Shown: in pieces, positions 6,595 through 14,053 of the stretch | Position numbering within the stretch: position 1 is the first letter of the stretch | Layout: every line of letters begins with the position of its first letter | DNA from: DASUSF01 sp036375275 | GTDB lineage: Bacteria; Pseudomonadota; Alphaproteobacteria; Geminicoccales; Geminicoccaceae | Length of the DNA: 21,807 nt | Reading direction: 5' to 3' | Assembly: GCA_036375275.1 (NCBI GenBank) | Contig: DASUSF010000004.1 | Span: 1 to 21,807 of the forward strand | Translations under genes and position numbers: made by a program | Notes under the pieces: generated by a model | What the model saw: only the letters and a program-made list of their open reading frames with translations | What the model was told of the DNA's origin: nothing | Database searches by the model: none

Positions 6595-8139
6595 ATGGAG
6601 CGTCCTGCGGCTCTCGGGGTCGGCCAGATCCGGACCGTGGCCTTCTCCGGCATCGACGTGCGCGACGTCGACGTCCAGGTGCAGATCAGTGCGGGACTGC
6701 CGGCCTTCACCCTGGTCGGGCTGCCGGACAAGGCGGTCGGCGAATCGCGCGAGCGGGTGCGCAGCGCCCTCGGCGCGCTCGGCCTCGGCCTGCCGCCGAA
6801 GCGGATCACCATCAACCTCGCGCCCGGCGACCTGCTCAAGGAAGGCAGCCACTTCGACCTGCCGATCGCGCTGGCGCTGCTGGTCAGCCTCGGCGTCCTG
6901 CCGGCCGACGCCGTCGAGGGTCACCTGGCGCTCGGTGAGTTGGCGCTCGACGGCACCATCACCGCCGTCAACGGGGTGCTGCCGGCGGCGGTCGCCGCGG
7001 CGGCGCGCGAGGCCGGGCTGATCTGCCCCGCGGCCTGCGGCGGCGAGGCGGCCTGGCTCGGCACCGACATCGAGGTCCTGGCGGCGCCGAGCCTGCTCGC
7101 GCTGGTCAACCACTTCACCGGCCACCAGGTCCTGACGCCGCCGGCGCCGTCGGTCGCCAGCGGCCTGGTCGACTACCCGGAGCTGACTGACATCAAGGGC
7201 CAGGAAACCGCCAAGCGGGCGCTCGAGATCGCGGCCGCAGGCGGCCACAACCTGCTCCTCACGGGTCCCCCCGGCGCCGGCAAGTCGATGCTCGCCGCAC
7301 GGCTCCCGGGCCTGCTCCCGCCGCTCGATCCGACCGAGATCCTGGAAGTGAGCATGGTGCAGAGCGTCGCCGGCATGCTCGACGGCGGGCGGCTGACCGA
7401 GCGGCGGCCGTTCCGGAGCCCGCACCACGGCGCCTCGGTCGCCGCCATGGTCGGCGGCGGCGCGCATGCCCGCCCCGGCGAGGTGTCGCTCGCCCACAAG
7501 GGCGTGCTGTTCCTGGACGAGCTGCCGGAGTTCGCCCGCGCGGTGCTCGAGGCGCTGCGCCAGCCGCTCGAAAGCGGGCGGATCACGGTGGCGCGTGCCA
7601 ACCACCACGTCACCTACCCGGCACGGGTGCAGCTGGTGGCCGCGATGAACCCCTGCCGCTGCGGGCACTTCGACGACCCGGCGCTCGCCTGCGGCCGGGT
7701 GCCGCGCTGCGCCCAGGACTATCAGGCGCGGATCTCCGGCCCGCTGTTCGACCGCATCGACCTCCACGTCGACGTCCCGGCGCTGAAGCCGGTCGAGATG
7801 GGGATGCCGGGCGACGGCGAGCGGCGGCCGGTGGTCGCGGCGCGGGTCGCGCGGGCCCGGGAGGCGCAGGCAGAGCGCTTCATCCGGCTGCACCGGAAGC
7901 AGCTCAGGACCAACGCGGAAGCGGATGGTGCGCTGCTCGATGCCATCGCCGAGCCCGATCCGGCCGGGCGGGAGCTGCTGATCCGGGCCGCCGAGCGCCT
8001 CCGGCTCACCGGTCGCGGCTACCACCGGGTGCTCAGGGTCGCCCGCACCATCGCCGACCTCGAGGGGGCGGAGCTGGTCCGCCGCCCCCACATCGCCGAA
8101 GCGCTTTCCTTCCGCCGCCTCGCCCCGGACCGGCGCTGA
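6595..8139 (+). CDS. comM: ComM/YifB family AAA+ ATPase
   Basis: A 514-residue protein of the magnesium-chelatase-like AAA+ family. Residues 1-170 form the N-terminal ChlI-like domain (VAFSGIDVRDVDVQVQISAG, LPAFTLVGLPDKAVGESRER). Walker A is GPPGAGKS (224-231), Walker B is GVLFLDEL (303-310), and a Cys-rich loop NPCRCGHFDD...C...RC follows. In Vibrio cholerae ComM is a hexameric helicase that extends branch migration during natural transformation; presence of the gene alone does not show competence. The ATG at 6595 follows GAGGGG and matches the usual family N-terminus. A TATACT at 6512-6517 in the divergent gap with pyrD could be its -10 element, but the -35 is poor. Only two bases separate its stop from that of vapC. 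Confidence 0.93.
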   Translation: MERPAALGVGQIRTVAFSGIDVRDVDVQVQISAGLPAFTLVGLPDKAVGESRERVRSALGALGLGLPPKRITINLAPGDLLKEGSHFDLPIALALLVSLGVLPADAVEGHLALGELALDGTITAVNGVLPAAVAAAAREAGLICPAACGGEAAWLGTDIEVLAAPSLLALVNHFTGHQVLTPPAPSVASGLVDYPELTDIKGQETAKRALEIAAAGGHNLLLTGPPGAGKSMLAARLPGLLPPLDPTEILEVSMVQSVAGMLDGGRLTERRPFRSPHHGASVAAMVGGGAHARPGEVSLAHKGVLFLDELPEFARAVLEALRQPLESGRITVARANHHVTYPARVQLVAAMNPCRCGHFDDPALACGRVPRCAQDYQARISGPLFDRIDLHVDVPALKPVEMGMPGDGERRPVVAARVARAREAQAERFIRLHRKQLRTNAEADGALLDAIAEPDPAGRELLIRAAERLRLTGRGYHRVLRVARTIADLEGAELVRRPHIAEALSFRRLAPDRR

Positions 8140-8141
8140 GC

Positions 8142-8534
8142 TCAGGCGATGATCTCGATCGAGGTTCTGACGTTCGGGACTCTGCCCAACGCCCGGTCCT
8201 GGGTGACGAGCGGGACGGCAAGCGCCTCTGCCAGTGCGATGTAAATCGCGTCGTAGACGGTCGCGTTGTCACGAAGCTCGAGGGCACGAGGGAGAAGAAG
8301 GTCGTGCCGATAGCGCTGCAACAGAAGCGCGTCGAGATCGGCCAGGATGCTACGAACAGTGAGCGCTCTCACCTCACCACGCAGGAGAAGGCGACGAAGG
8401 GCGTGGCCGATTTCCGCGTCGATGAGATGAGGCGCGGCAAGCCGACCGGCCTCCCGCATCCGCTTCTCGATCGACGCGTACAGTCGCCGGTGGAGCAGGA
8501 CATTCACCAGAGCGGATGCATCGATGACGATCAC
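8142..8534 (-). CDS. PIN-domain toxin (VapC family)
   Basis: A 130-residue PIN-domain ribonuclease. The acidic metal-binding set is complete: Asp5 (MIVIDASALVN), Glu41 (HLIDAEIGHAL), Asp95 (TVYDAIYIALAE) and Asp113 (LVTQDRAL). VapC toxins cut specific RNAs, often initiator tRNA or rRNA, and are neutralised by the cognate VapB; the target here is unknown. The start is a GTG at 8534, sharing a GTGA overlap with the antitoxin stop, which couples their translation. Length is normal and the gene looks functional. Confidence 0.92.
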   Translation of the reverse strand: MIVIDASALVNVLLHRRLYASIEKRMREAGRLAAPHLIDAEIGHALRRLLLRGEVRALTVRSILADLDALLLQRYRHDLLLPRALELRDNATVYDAIYIALAEALAVPLVTQDRALGRVPNVRTSIEIIA

Positions 8535-8764
8535 CCGCGACCTTCCCGGTGCGCCCTGATGATGTCGACTGGATCTTCCGTCAGCTCAACCGGTTCGCGG
8601 GCCTCTAGCCGACGGAACCACTCTTCGAGCGTCGGAACCTTCGCCATGCGCTCAAGCTCTTCCCGCAGGTAATCGGAGAGGCTCATGCCGGCCTCGGCCG
8701 CCCGGACCTTGAGCGTCCGGTGCACGTCGTCCGGGACGTTGCGGATCTGGATCATCTTCGTCAT
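8531..8764 (-). CDS. FitA/VapB-type antitoxin
   Basis: A 77-residue ribbon-helix-helix protein beginning MTKMIQIRNVPDDVHRTLKV. The N-terminal strand and two helices (to LREELERM) bind DNA as a dimer; the tail (VPTLEEWFRRLEAREPVELT, then EDPVDIIRAHREGRG) would wrap the toxin. The ATG at 8764 is used; an ATG at 8755 (MIQIRN) is the other choice. There is no clear Shine-Dalgarno sequence, and the start codon lies within the operator palindrome, so a leaderless message is possible. The final residue codons overlap the vapC GTG. Confidence 0.9.
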   Translation of the reverse strand: MTKMIQIRNVPDDVHRTLKVRAAEAGMSLSDYLREELERMAKVPTLEEWFRRLEAREPVELTEDPVDIIRAHREGRG

Positions 8765-8795
8765 GCGCACAACATGCGTGCATGTGCTGCGCATG
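8762..8795. promoter_or_regulatory. Operator palindrome of the toxin-antitoxin pair
   Basis: A 34-bp near-perfect palindrome with 14 of 17 base pairs matching. The outer arms are CATGCGCA (8762-8769) and TGCGCATG (8788-8795); the inner arms are ACATGC (8772-8777) and GCATGT (8780-8785), all sharing one centre. It contains the vapB start codon and overlaps the predicted promoter, the expected site for autorepression by the VapB-VapC complex. Confidence 0.75.
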
Positions 8796-8799
8796 TCAA
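8771..8799 (-). promoter_or_regulatory. Likely promoter of the toxin-antitoxin pair
   Basis: On the minus strand TTGACA (8799-8794, a perfect -35) is followed after 17 bases by CATGTT (8776-8771, 3 of 6 matches). The start of transcription would fall near 8764, at the vapB ATG. The -10 is weak, so the call rests mainly on the -35 and its overlap with the operator. Confidence 0.4.
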
Positions 8800-8842
8800 A
8801 GCCGCGCTCGCCGCACCCGGCGTTCGGAACCATGTCTTCGGC

Positions 8843-9279
8843 ATGCGGGGCACGATCGTCGCCGGGCTGATCCTTCTCTGCGCTGCGCTACCGGTCGCGG
8901 CGGACCACGCGCTCACGGCGGGAGCGGCGCATCGCGCGGCCGTCCGGAACGAGCTGACCATCGTCGACATCCGGCTCCCGTCCGAGTGGGCGGAGACCGG
9001 GCTGCCGGAAGGGGCCGAAGGCGTGCCGCTGCAGGATCCGGCAACCCGCGGCGTCCGGCCCGGCTTCGTGGACGCCCTGCTCGAGGCCGTCGGCGGGACC
9101 GGAGCGCGCCGATCGCCCTGATCTGCGCCCGCGGCAACCGCTCGGCGTTCGCTCAGAGGCTCCTCGAGGCGGCGGGCCTCACCGAAGTGCACGACATAAG
9201 CGACGGCGTGCTCGGCGGCGCCAACGGACCCGGCTGGCTCGCACGCGACCTTCCGCTCCAACCATGCGCGACCTGCTGA
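8843..9279 (+). pseudogene. Secreted rhodanese-like protein, frameshifted
   Basis: The first part (8843-9121) encodes a signal peptide (MRGTIVAGLILLCAALPVAA, then DHALTAG) and the rhodanese start LTIVDIRLPSEWAETGLPEG, then stops at 9119-9121. The remainder continues in the preceding frame: RSAPIALICARGNRSAFAQR and LLEAAGLTEVHDISDGVLGG, with the active-site loop C-A-R-G-N-R (Cys at 9124-9126), ending at 9279. One base has been lost in about 9085-9115 (GGCGGGACCGGAGCGCG region). With it restored this would be a normal ~145-residue periplasmic sulfurtransferase-like protein. A sequencing error or a -1 ribosomal frameshift are alternatives; I see no slippery heptamer. Confidence 0.8.
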
Positions 9280-9305
9280 GCCAAGGGGGCCGCCGCCCGG
9301 CGAAC

Positions 9306-10055
9306 TCAGGCCCGGCCCGACGCCGCCTCGATCGCCCGGACCTGGTCCTCGACCGAAACCTTGAGCTGCGAGGTGACCTCGAGCTTCCGGTCCTCGTAGA
9401 CGTTCACGGCCTCGGGATGCTCGTGGGCGTAGGCGCGGATCCGCTCGTCCCGCTGGATCAGCAGCTCCTCGATCTGCGGGCGGAACAGCCGGAGCATGGC
9501 GGTGAGCCAGCGGTTCACGGGCCAGCTCGGCCGGCTCATCTTGATGTCGAACGAATCGAGCATCGCGCACACGTCGTGCGCCCGGTACCAGGTCTCGCCG
9601 GTGACCCAGCGGTTGGTGGTGAACAGCCCGACCGGCCAGCCCGAGGCATCCATCGAGATCGCGATCAGGTGGCAGACGAGGTCGTGCCGGTCGGCCTTTG
9701 GCTGGAGGTCCGGGAGGGGCGCCGGCCGGATGCCCTCCGGCATGCCGCCGCCCCGGACGAAGGTGTGGAAGTGGCCGTGCTCGCCCGGGCGCTCGCTCTT
9801 GTCGTGGGCGTGGTAGTACCACTGGGCGTGGCTCTCCGGGTCGAACACGTCGCCCTTCGGATAGTGGTCGAGAATGTAGAAGTTGCCCTCGTGCTTGAGA
9901 ACGTCGCCGACCAGGTTGTCGCCCGTCTTCCTGAGGATGCGGCGCCACTCGAGCACCTCGTGACCCGCCCCGAGCATCGCTTCGAGGGTCGGCGCTGGCA
10001 GACCCTCCAGGTGGTCCCTGCTCTCATCCCGGCGTGTCGGTTCTGGCAGCAGCAT
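9306..10055 (-). CDS. Conserved hypothetical protein, His/aromatic-rich (possibly DUF6969)
   Basis: A 249-residue soluble protein without signal peptide or membrane segment. The notable part is residues 56-100: NFYILDHYPKGDVFDPESHA, QWYYHAHDKSERPGEHGHFH and TFVRGGGMP, with at least seven His plus Asp/Glu and Tyr that could bind a metal or cofactor. A second conserved-looking stretch is HLIAISMDASGWPVGLFTTN, then RWVTGETWY. I recall proteins of this type annotated as DUF6969, but I am not certain of the family number. The ATG at 10055 has GGAGAAGG four bases upstream. It converges with the broken rhodanese; no operon partner is clear. Confidence 0.75.
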   Translation of the reverse strand: MLLPEPTRRDESRDHLEGLPAPTLEAMLGAGHEVLEWRRILRKTGDNLVGDVLKHEGNFYILDHYPKGDVFDPESHAQWYYHAHDKSERPGEHGHFHTFVRGGGMPEGIRPAPLPDLQPKADRHDLVCHLIAISMDASGWPVGLFTTNRWVTGETWYRAHDVCAMLDSFDIKMSRPSWPVNRWLTAMLRLFRPQIEELLIQRDERIRAYAHEHPEAVNVYEDRKLEVTSQLKVSVEDQVRAIEAASGRA

Positions 10056-10307
10056 GACCTTCTCCTGCTCGCCCTTCCCCGACGAGCGTTTGGCGCCTGA
10101 TCCAGTCTCGCGGCAGAGGTCCTACGCCCGCGTGATCGCGGTGATCCGACCTCCTCCGCGCGCTCCGAAGTGTGCAGGAGCGGGCTCAGGCTCGACATCG
10201 TCCCTGGCGTCGACGCGTCAGCATAGCCCGCGGGCCCTGAAGGGGCCTCACCAACATCTGGGAGAGCATCTCATGAAGCCTCCGGGGCTCGCTGGACATC
10301 GCCCGGG
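10056..10307. other. Intergenic region with no supported gene
   Basis: I find no convincing coding frame. It holds the upstream region of the His-rich gene (minus strand), including a small palindrome CCGCG-TGAT-CGCGG within a GTGATC direct repeat near 10131-10147. Together with the gene remnant that follows, this makes a ~445-base stretch without an intact gene up to 10500. Confidence 0.5.
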
Positions 10308-10472
10308 TTGCACGCCGCGAAGGCGCTGCCCGTGCGCCCCTGCGCGGCGGCGAACCCCTGCAATCCTGCGAGCCGTGCGCGGCGGCCAAGATCGTCAATC
10401 CTGCAATCCATGTGCGGCGGCGCATCCCTGCAACCCATGCGCGCCAAGCGACCGTGCCGCCGACGGCCGGAC
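10308..10472 (+). pseudogene. Remnant of a Cys-rich N-P-C repeat protein
   Basis: Three successive frames carry one coherent repeat protein. Frame 3 gives VRPCAAANPCN up to 10364; after one missing base the next frame gives PCEPCAAAKIVN up to 10399; after a second missing base the next gives PCNPCAAAHPCNPCAPSDRAA. Both breaks are at the same sequence, AATCCTGC (10362-10369 and 10397-10404), where intact neighbouring units read AACCCCTGC or CATCCCTGC. Restoring one C at each site joins the three parts. Cys-rich NPCNPC-A-A-(K/A) repeat proteins occur in proteobacteria, usually exported; function unknown. I see no signal peptide or start that belongs to it, so the 5' end is also lost. Confidence 0.65.
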
Positions 10473-10500
10473 GTGGGCGGGAGTCTTCGGCCTCCCGCTG

Positions 10501-11604
10501 TCACGTCCCGGCCTCCTCCTCGACCTGGATCTCGACCTCCTCGCCCAGGACGTCCTCGATGTAGAGCATCTTCACCGTGACGAGGCCGGCCGCGGCGAGC
10601 GGCGTCGCCAGGATCACGCCGAGCGGACCGAGGATCACGCCGAGCAAGATCTGCGCGGTGACGGTGAGGGCGGGCGGCAGCGCGACCGACCTCCTCTGCA
10701 CGAGCGGCGTGAGGATGTAGCCTTCGAACGACTGGATGAGGGTGTAGTACACCATCGCCCACACCGCCGTCTCCGGCCCTTCCGCGAAAGCTGCGAGGAA
10801 CACCGGCACGGCTGCGAGGATCGGCCCGAGAAACGGGATGAAGGTCAGCAGGAAGGCGATCACCGCGAGCGTCATCGCCAGTGGCACGCCGAGCAGGGAG
10901 AGGCCGACGTAGGTCATCACCCCGACGACCGTCATCGAGACCAGCTGTCCGATGAACCACCAGCGGAGCGTGCGTCCGATGGTCTCGAGGATGTGCCGCG
11001 CCCGCTCGCGCTTCGGTTCGGGAACCAGCAGGGTGGCGCCGTCCAGGTAGAGCTTCGGGTCCGCGGCGAAGTAGATCGTCACGACCACGAGGATCAGGAC
11101 ATTCGCGAGAATGCCGAAGGTCGACGCGATGATGCCGGTGGCGCCGCCGACCAGGCCAGCCGGGGAAGGGATCACCTGCAGGAGGTCGACGTCCTTGGCC
11201 AGGCCCTCCGCCCATTCCTCGAAGCCGACCCGGTCCAGCAGCCCCTGGAGCGTGTCGCCGAGGCTCTTGATCAGAACCGGCAGCTCCTTGTCCAGCTGTG
11301 GCACCAGCATCGTGCCGATCGCGCCGAACAGCCCGAAGATGGCGAGGATGACCACCATGAGCACGACGCCGTCCGGCAACGGCGACCGCCGGCGGAGCGC
11401 GGCGGTGGGGGCACGCAGCACATTCGCCAGAAGGACGGCCGCGAACAGCAGGAGGAGGATGTCGACCGCGAACCAGAGCACCGAGGCGATGATCAGCACG
11501 GCAAGCGCGATGCAGGCGGTCTCGAACACCCGCCAGCCGAAGCTCCGGGGCGACGTCCCTGCGCCCACCTCGCCGGGTCCGGTTGCTTTCTTCATGTGCG
11601 CCAC
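10501..11604 (-). CDS. AI-2E family transporter (YdiK/PerM/TqsA-like)
   Basis: A 367-residue integral membrane protein with about eight hydrophobic segments, for example residues 26-63 and 79-101, then GIIASTFGILANVLILVVVT, and a C-terminal block LTFIPFLGPILAAVPVFLAA, ILLGVILGPLGVILATPLAA. The IPxxGP and GPxGxxLATPLA motifs and the soluble helix pair after the second hydrophobic pair are typical of the AI-2E/PerM family. Despite the name, few members transport autoinducer-2; some move other small solutes or act as antiporters. The tail is acidic (GEEVEIQVEEEAGT). GTG at 11604 is used; ATG at 11595 is nearly as likely, and neither has a strong ribosome binding site. It lies 76 bases downstream of the aminotransferase-like gene, so co-transcription is possible. 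Confidence 0.9.
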   Translation of the reverse strand: MAHMKKATGPGEVGAGTSPRSFGWRVFETACIALAVLIIASVLWFAVDILLLLFAAVLLANVLRAPTAALRRRSPLPDGVVLMVVILAIFGLFGAIGTMLVPQLDKELPVLIKSLGDTLQGLLDRVGFEEWAEGLAKDVDLLQVIPSPAGLVGGATGIIASTFGILANVLILVVVTIYFAADPKLYLDGATLLVPEPKRERARHILETIGRTLRWWFIGQLVSMTVVGVMTYVGLSLLGVPLAMTLAVIAFLLTFIPFLGPILAAVPVFLAAFAEGPETAVWAMVYYTLIQSFEGYILTPLVQRRSVALPPALTVTAQILLGVILGPLGVILATPLAAAGLVTVKMLYIEDVLGEEVEIQVEEEAGT

Positions 11605-11680
11605 GTGCCCCGCCTGAGCACCCCCGCCGGGCGGTCGGCGGGACCATCCCTCCGCCCTCGCGTCCCTGCCGAAGCAGCGG

Positions 11681-12835
11681 TCAGAGGAGCGTGCCCAGCA
11701 CCTCGAACAACCGCTCGACGTCCTGGTCGTCGTTGTAGAGGTGCGGCGTGATCCGGAGCGACGCGCCGCGCTGGCTGAGATGGATGTTCAGGGCCGCCAG
11801 CCGCTCGAGCAGGCCGGGCGGCGGGCCGTCCGGGAAGCGGACCCCGAGAAAGTGGCCCGCCCGGCAGTCCTCCGGCGTCGGCCGGAGACCGAGCGCTCGA
11901 GCCCGCTCCGCGATGTCGCGGGTGCGCACCGCGAGGGTCCGGGCGATCGCCGGAACGCCCCAGGCGAGCAGCTGCTCGAGCCCGACGATGCTCATCGGCA
12001 TCAGCCCGAAGTTCGAGCGCTCGCCCATGTCGAACCGCCGGGCCCCCGGCTGGTAGCGGTCCCGGTAGTCGATCAGGCCCGCGAAGTCCTCGCTCCGCTC
12101 GCGCGCGATCCAGTTCTCTTCCAGCGGCCGGCCCTCCTGGTGGGCGGGCGCGACGTAGAGATAGCCGAGGCTGTAGGGGCCGAGCAGCCACTTGTAGCCG
12201 GGACACGCCAGGAAGTCGGGACGGATCGCCTCGAGGTCGAACGGCAGCGCGCCGAGGGACTGCGTGGCGTCGACCACCAGCGCCGCCCCGACCGCGCGGC
12301 AGCGCGCGCCGATCGCCTCGAGGTCGAGCAGCGCGCCGTCGGTCCACCGGCAGTGCGGCAGGGCCGCGATCCCGACCCGCTCGTCGAGCATGCCGAGCAC
12401 CGCGGCCGTGACGTCGCCGTCCTCGGGCTCGGGGACGGTCACGACCGCCGCGCCGGCCCGTGCCGCGGCCACCCGCCAGGTGTAGACGTTGGAGGGAAAC
12501 TGCTCGGGCAGGAGCAGCACCCGCTGCCCCCGGTCGAGCGGCAGGTTCCGGGCGGCGATGGCGAGGCCGTAGCTCGCCGCCGGCACGATCGCCACGTCGT
12601 CCGCCCGGCAGCCGAGCAGCGCCGCGAACAACCCGCGCGCGCGCTCGCTGTCCTCGAAGAAGTGCTCGGGCCGGATCTCCCAGGGCTGCGCCTTCCGCGC
12701 CGCCGCCACCCGACCGGCCTCGACCGCGCGGTTCAGGAGCGGCGACATGTAGGCGCAGTTCAGGTACGCGACGTCGCGCGGCAGGTCGAACAGGTGCCGC
12801 TGGCTCGGGATGACGCCGTCCCTCGCCCCGCTCAT
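11681..12835 (-). CDS. Class-V aminotransferase-fold PLP enzyme
   Basis: A 384-residue fold-type-I PLP enzyme related to cysteine desulfurases, isopenicillin-N epimerase-like proteins and kynureninase. It begins MSGARDGVIPSQRHLFDLPR, DVAYLNCAYMSP. PLP-site residues are Asp189 and Gln192 in ALVVDATQSLGALPFD and Lys215 in ACPGYKWLLGPYSLGYLYV. No conserved persulfide Cys loop of a cysteine desulfurase is visible, so a lyase, epimerase or aminotransferase role is more likely; the substrate is unknown. The start ATG overlaps the stop of the upstream thioesterase gene as ATGA, so the two are translated together. Confidence 0.88.
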   Translation of the reverse strand: MSGARDGVIPSQRHLFDLPRDVAYLNCAYMSPLLNRAVEAGRVAAARKAQPWEIRPEHFFEDSERARGLFAALLGCRADDVAIVPAASYGLAIAARNLPLDRGQRVLLLPEQFPSNVYTWRVAAARAGAAVVTVPEPEDGDVTAAVLGMLDERVGIAALPHCRWTDGALLDLEAIGARCRAVGAALVVDATQSLGALPFDLEAIRPDFLACPGYKWLLGPYSLGYLYVAPAHQEGRPLEENWIARERSEDFAGLIDYRDRYQPGARRFDMGERSNFGLMPMSIVGLEQLLAWGVPAIARTLAVRTRDIAERARALGLRPTPEDCRAGHFLGVRFPDGPPPGLLERLAALNIHLSQRGASLRITPHLYNDDQDVERLFEVLGTLL

Positions 12836-13272
12836 CGGGCGTCGATCCGGATCAGGGACTGCAGCATGACGGCGCTCAGCGTCCGGATGCCGTCCCGGAG
12901 GCACCACGCCCTGACCTCGGTCACCGTGATCGACCGCCCCGGCTTGATCACCCGGCCGCAGGCGAACAGCGCCTCGCCCGCGCTCGCGGCGACGAAGTTG
13001 ATCTTGTACTCCGTGGACAGGACCTCGCTGCCGGGCGGCATCAGGCTGAGCCCGGCGTAGCCGCCCGCCGAATCCATCGCCGCCCCGATCAGGGCGCCGT
13101 GGAAATAGCCGTGCTGCTGGGCGACCCGCTCGCTGAACGGGACCCGGAGCTCGACCACGCCCGGCTCGATCCGCGCGATCTCGATGCCGAGCGTGTGCAT
13201 CAGGCCCTGCCGGTCGAAGCTGCGCTTGACGGCGGCGACGAAGTCGGGGTTGTTCGGCTCGAATTCGCTCAC
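12832..13272 (-). CDS. PaaI family (hotdog-fold) thioesterase
   Basis: A 146-residue protein with the hotdog thioesterase core: VAQQHGYFHGALIGAAMDSA, GGYAGLSLMPPGSEVLSTEY and KINFVAAS. The HGxxHGxxxxxxxDxAGG arrangement (catalytic Asp on the long helix) is that of PaaI/YbgC-type acyl-CoA thioesterases. The GTG at 13272 is chosen because GGGAG lies seven bases upstream and the following VSEFEPNNPDFVAAVKRSFD resembles the usual start; an upstream in-frame ATG at 13362 would run into the divergent gene's leader. It overlaps the aminotransferase-like gene by four bases, and its substrate may be linked to that enzyme. Confidence 0.88.
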   Translation of the reverse strand: MSEFEPNNPDFVAAVKRSFDRQGLMHTLGIEIARIEPGVVELRVPFSERVAQQHGYFHGALIGAAMDSAGGYAGLSLMPPGSEVLSTEYKINFVAASAGEALFACGRVIKPGRSITVTEVRAWCLRDGIRTLSAVMLQSLIRIDAR

Positions 13273-13348
13273 GTGCGGCTCCCGGGCGCCGCGGCGGACC
13301 TTCGGCGGACCGCCCGAGCCTGTCAACCGCGCCAGGAGGAGGAGCGCC

Positions 13349-13972
13349 TTGGTCAGCCGCAACCCACGGCCGGTCGTCGTGTTCGACCTCGGCGGGGTCC
13401 TGATCGACTGGAACCCCCGCCATCTCTACCGCAGCCTGTTCGACGACGAGGCGGAGATGGAGTGGTTCCTCGCCGAGGTCTGCAACGACGCGTGGAACCT
13501 CGAGCAGGACGCCGGGCGGCCGTTCGGCCAGGCGGTCGAGGAGGCCGCGCGACGGCACCCGGACTGGCGGCCGATGATCGAGGCCTACTGGACCCGGTGG
13601 GACGAGATGGTCGCCGGGGCCTACGACGAGGCGGTCGCGGTGCTCGCCGACCTCAGAGAGCGGAACGTCGAGCTGCATGCGCTCACCAACTGGTCGGCCG
13701 AGACCTTTCCCGTCGCGAAGCGGCGCTTCGACTTCCTCGGCTGGTTCGAGTCGATCCTGGTCTCCGGCGAGGAGGGTCTGGTCAAGCCGGACCTCCGGAT
13801 CTTCTACCTCTGGGGCAGTCGGACCGGACGGCGTCCCGAGCATTGCGTCTACATCGACGACAGCCGGCCGAACGTGGTCGCGGCCGAGAAGGTCGGCTTC
13901 GATGCCATTCATCATCGGACGGGGGAGACGCTGCGCGGGGCGCTGGTCGAGCGCGGGCTGCTCCCCGTCTGA
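13349..13972 (+). CDS. HAD-superfamily phosphatase (YihX-like subgroup)
   Basis: A 207-residue haloacid dehalogenase-type hydrolase. Motif I is VVVFDLGGVLIDWNP, with the nucleophile Asp13 but Gly instead of the usual second Asp, as in the YihX-type subgroup (DLGN/DLGG). Motif II is LTNWS, motif III the Lys in EEGLVKPD, and motif IV YIDDSRPN. YihX of E. coli dephosphorylates glucose-1-phosphate; the substrate here is not known. The TTG at 13349 is chosen because AGGAGGAG precedes it closely and no ATG or GTG lies at the right distance. Divergent from the thioesterase gene (76-base gap) and followed by the acylase gene on the same strand. Confidence 0.88.
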   Translation: MVSRNPRPVVVFDLGGVLIDWNPRHLYRSLFDDEAEMEWFLAEVCNDAWNLEQDAGRPFGQAVEEAARRHPDWRPMIEAYWTRWDEMVAGAYDEAVAVLADLRERNVELHALTNWSAETFPVAKRRFDFLGWFESILVSGEEGLVKPDLRIFYLWGSRTGRRPEHCVYIDDSRPNVVAAEKVGFDAIHHRTGETLRGALVERGLLPV

Positions 13973-14053
13973 CCACCGGCCACTCCGCCGGTCCGGCCTG
14001 CCCTCACGCCGCGACGTTCTCGCGCCGCCGGGGCACGACGGGGTCGCTCGACC

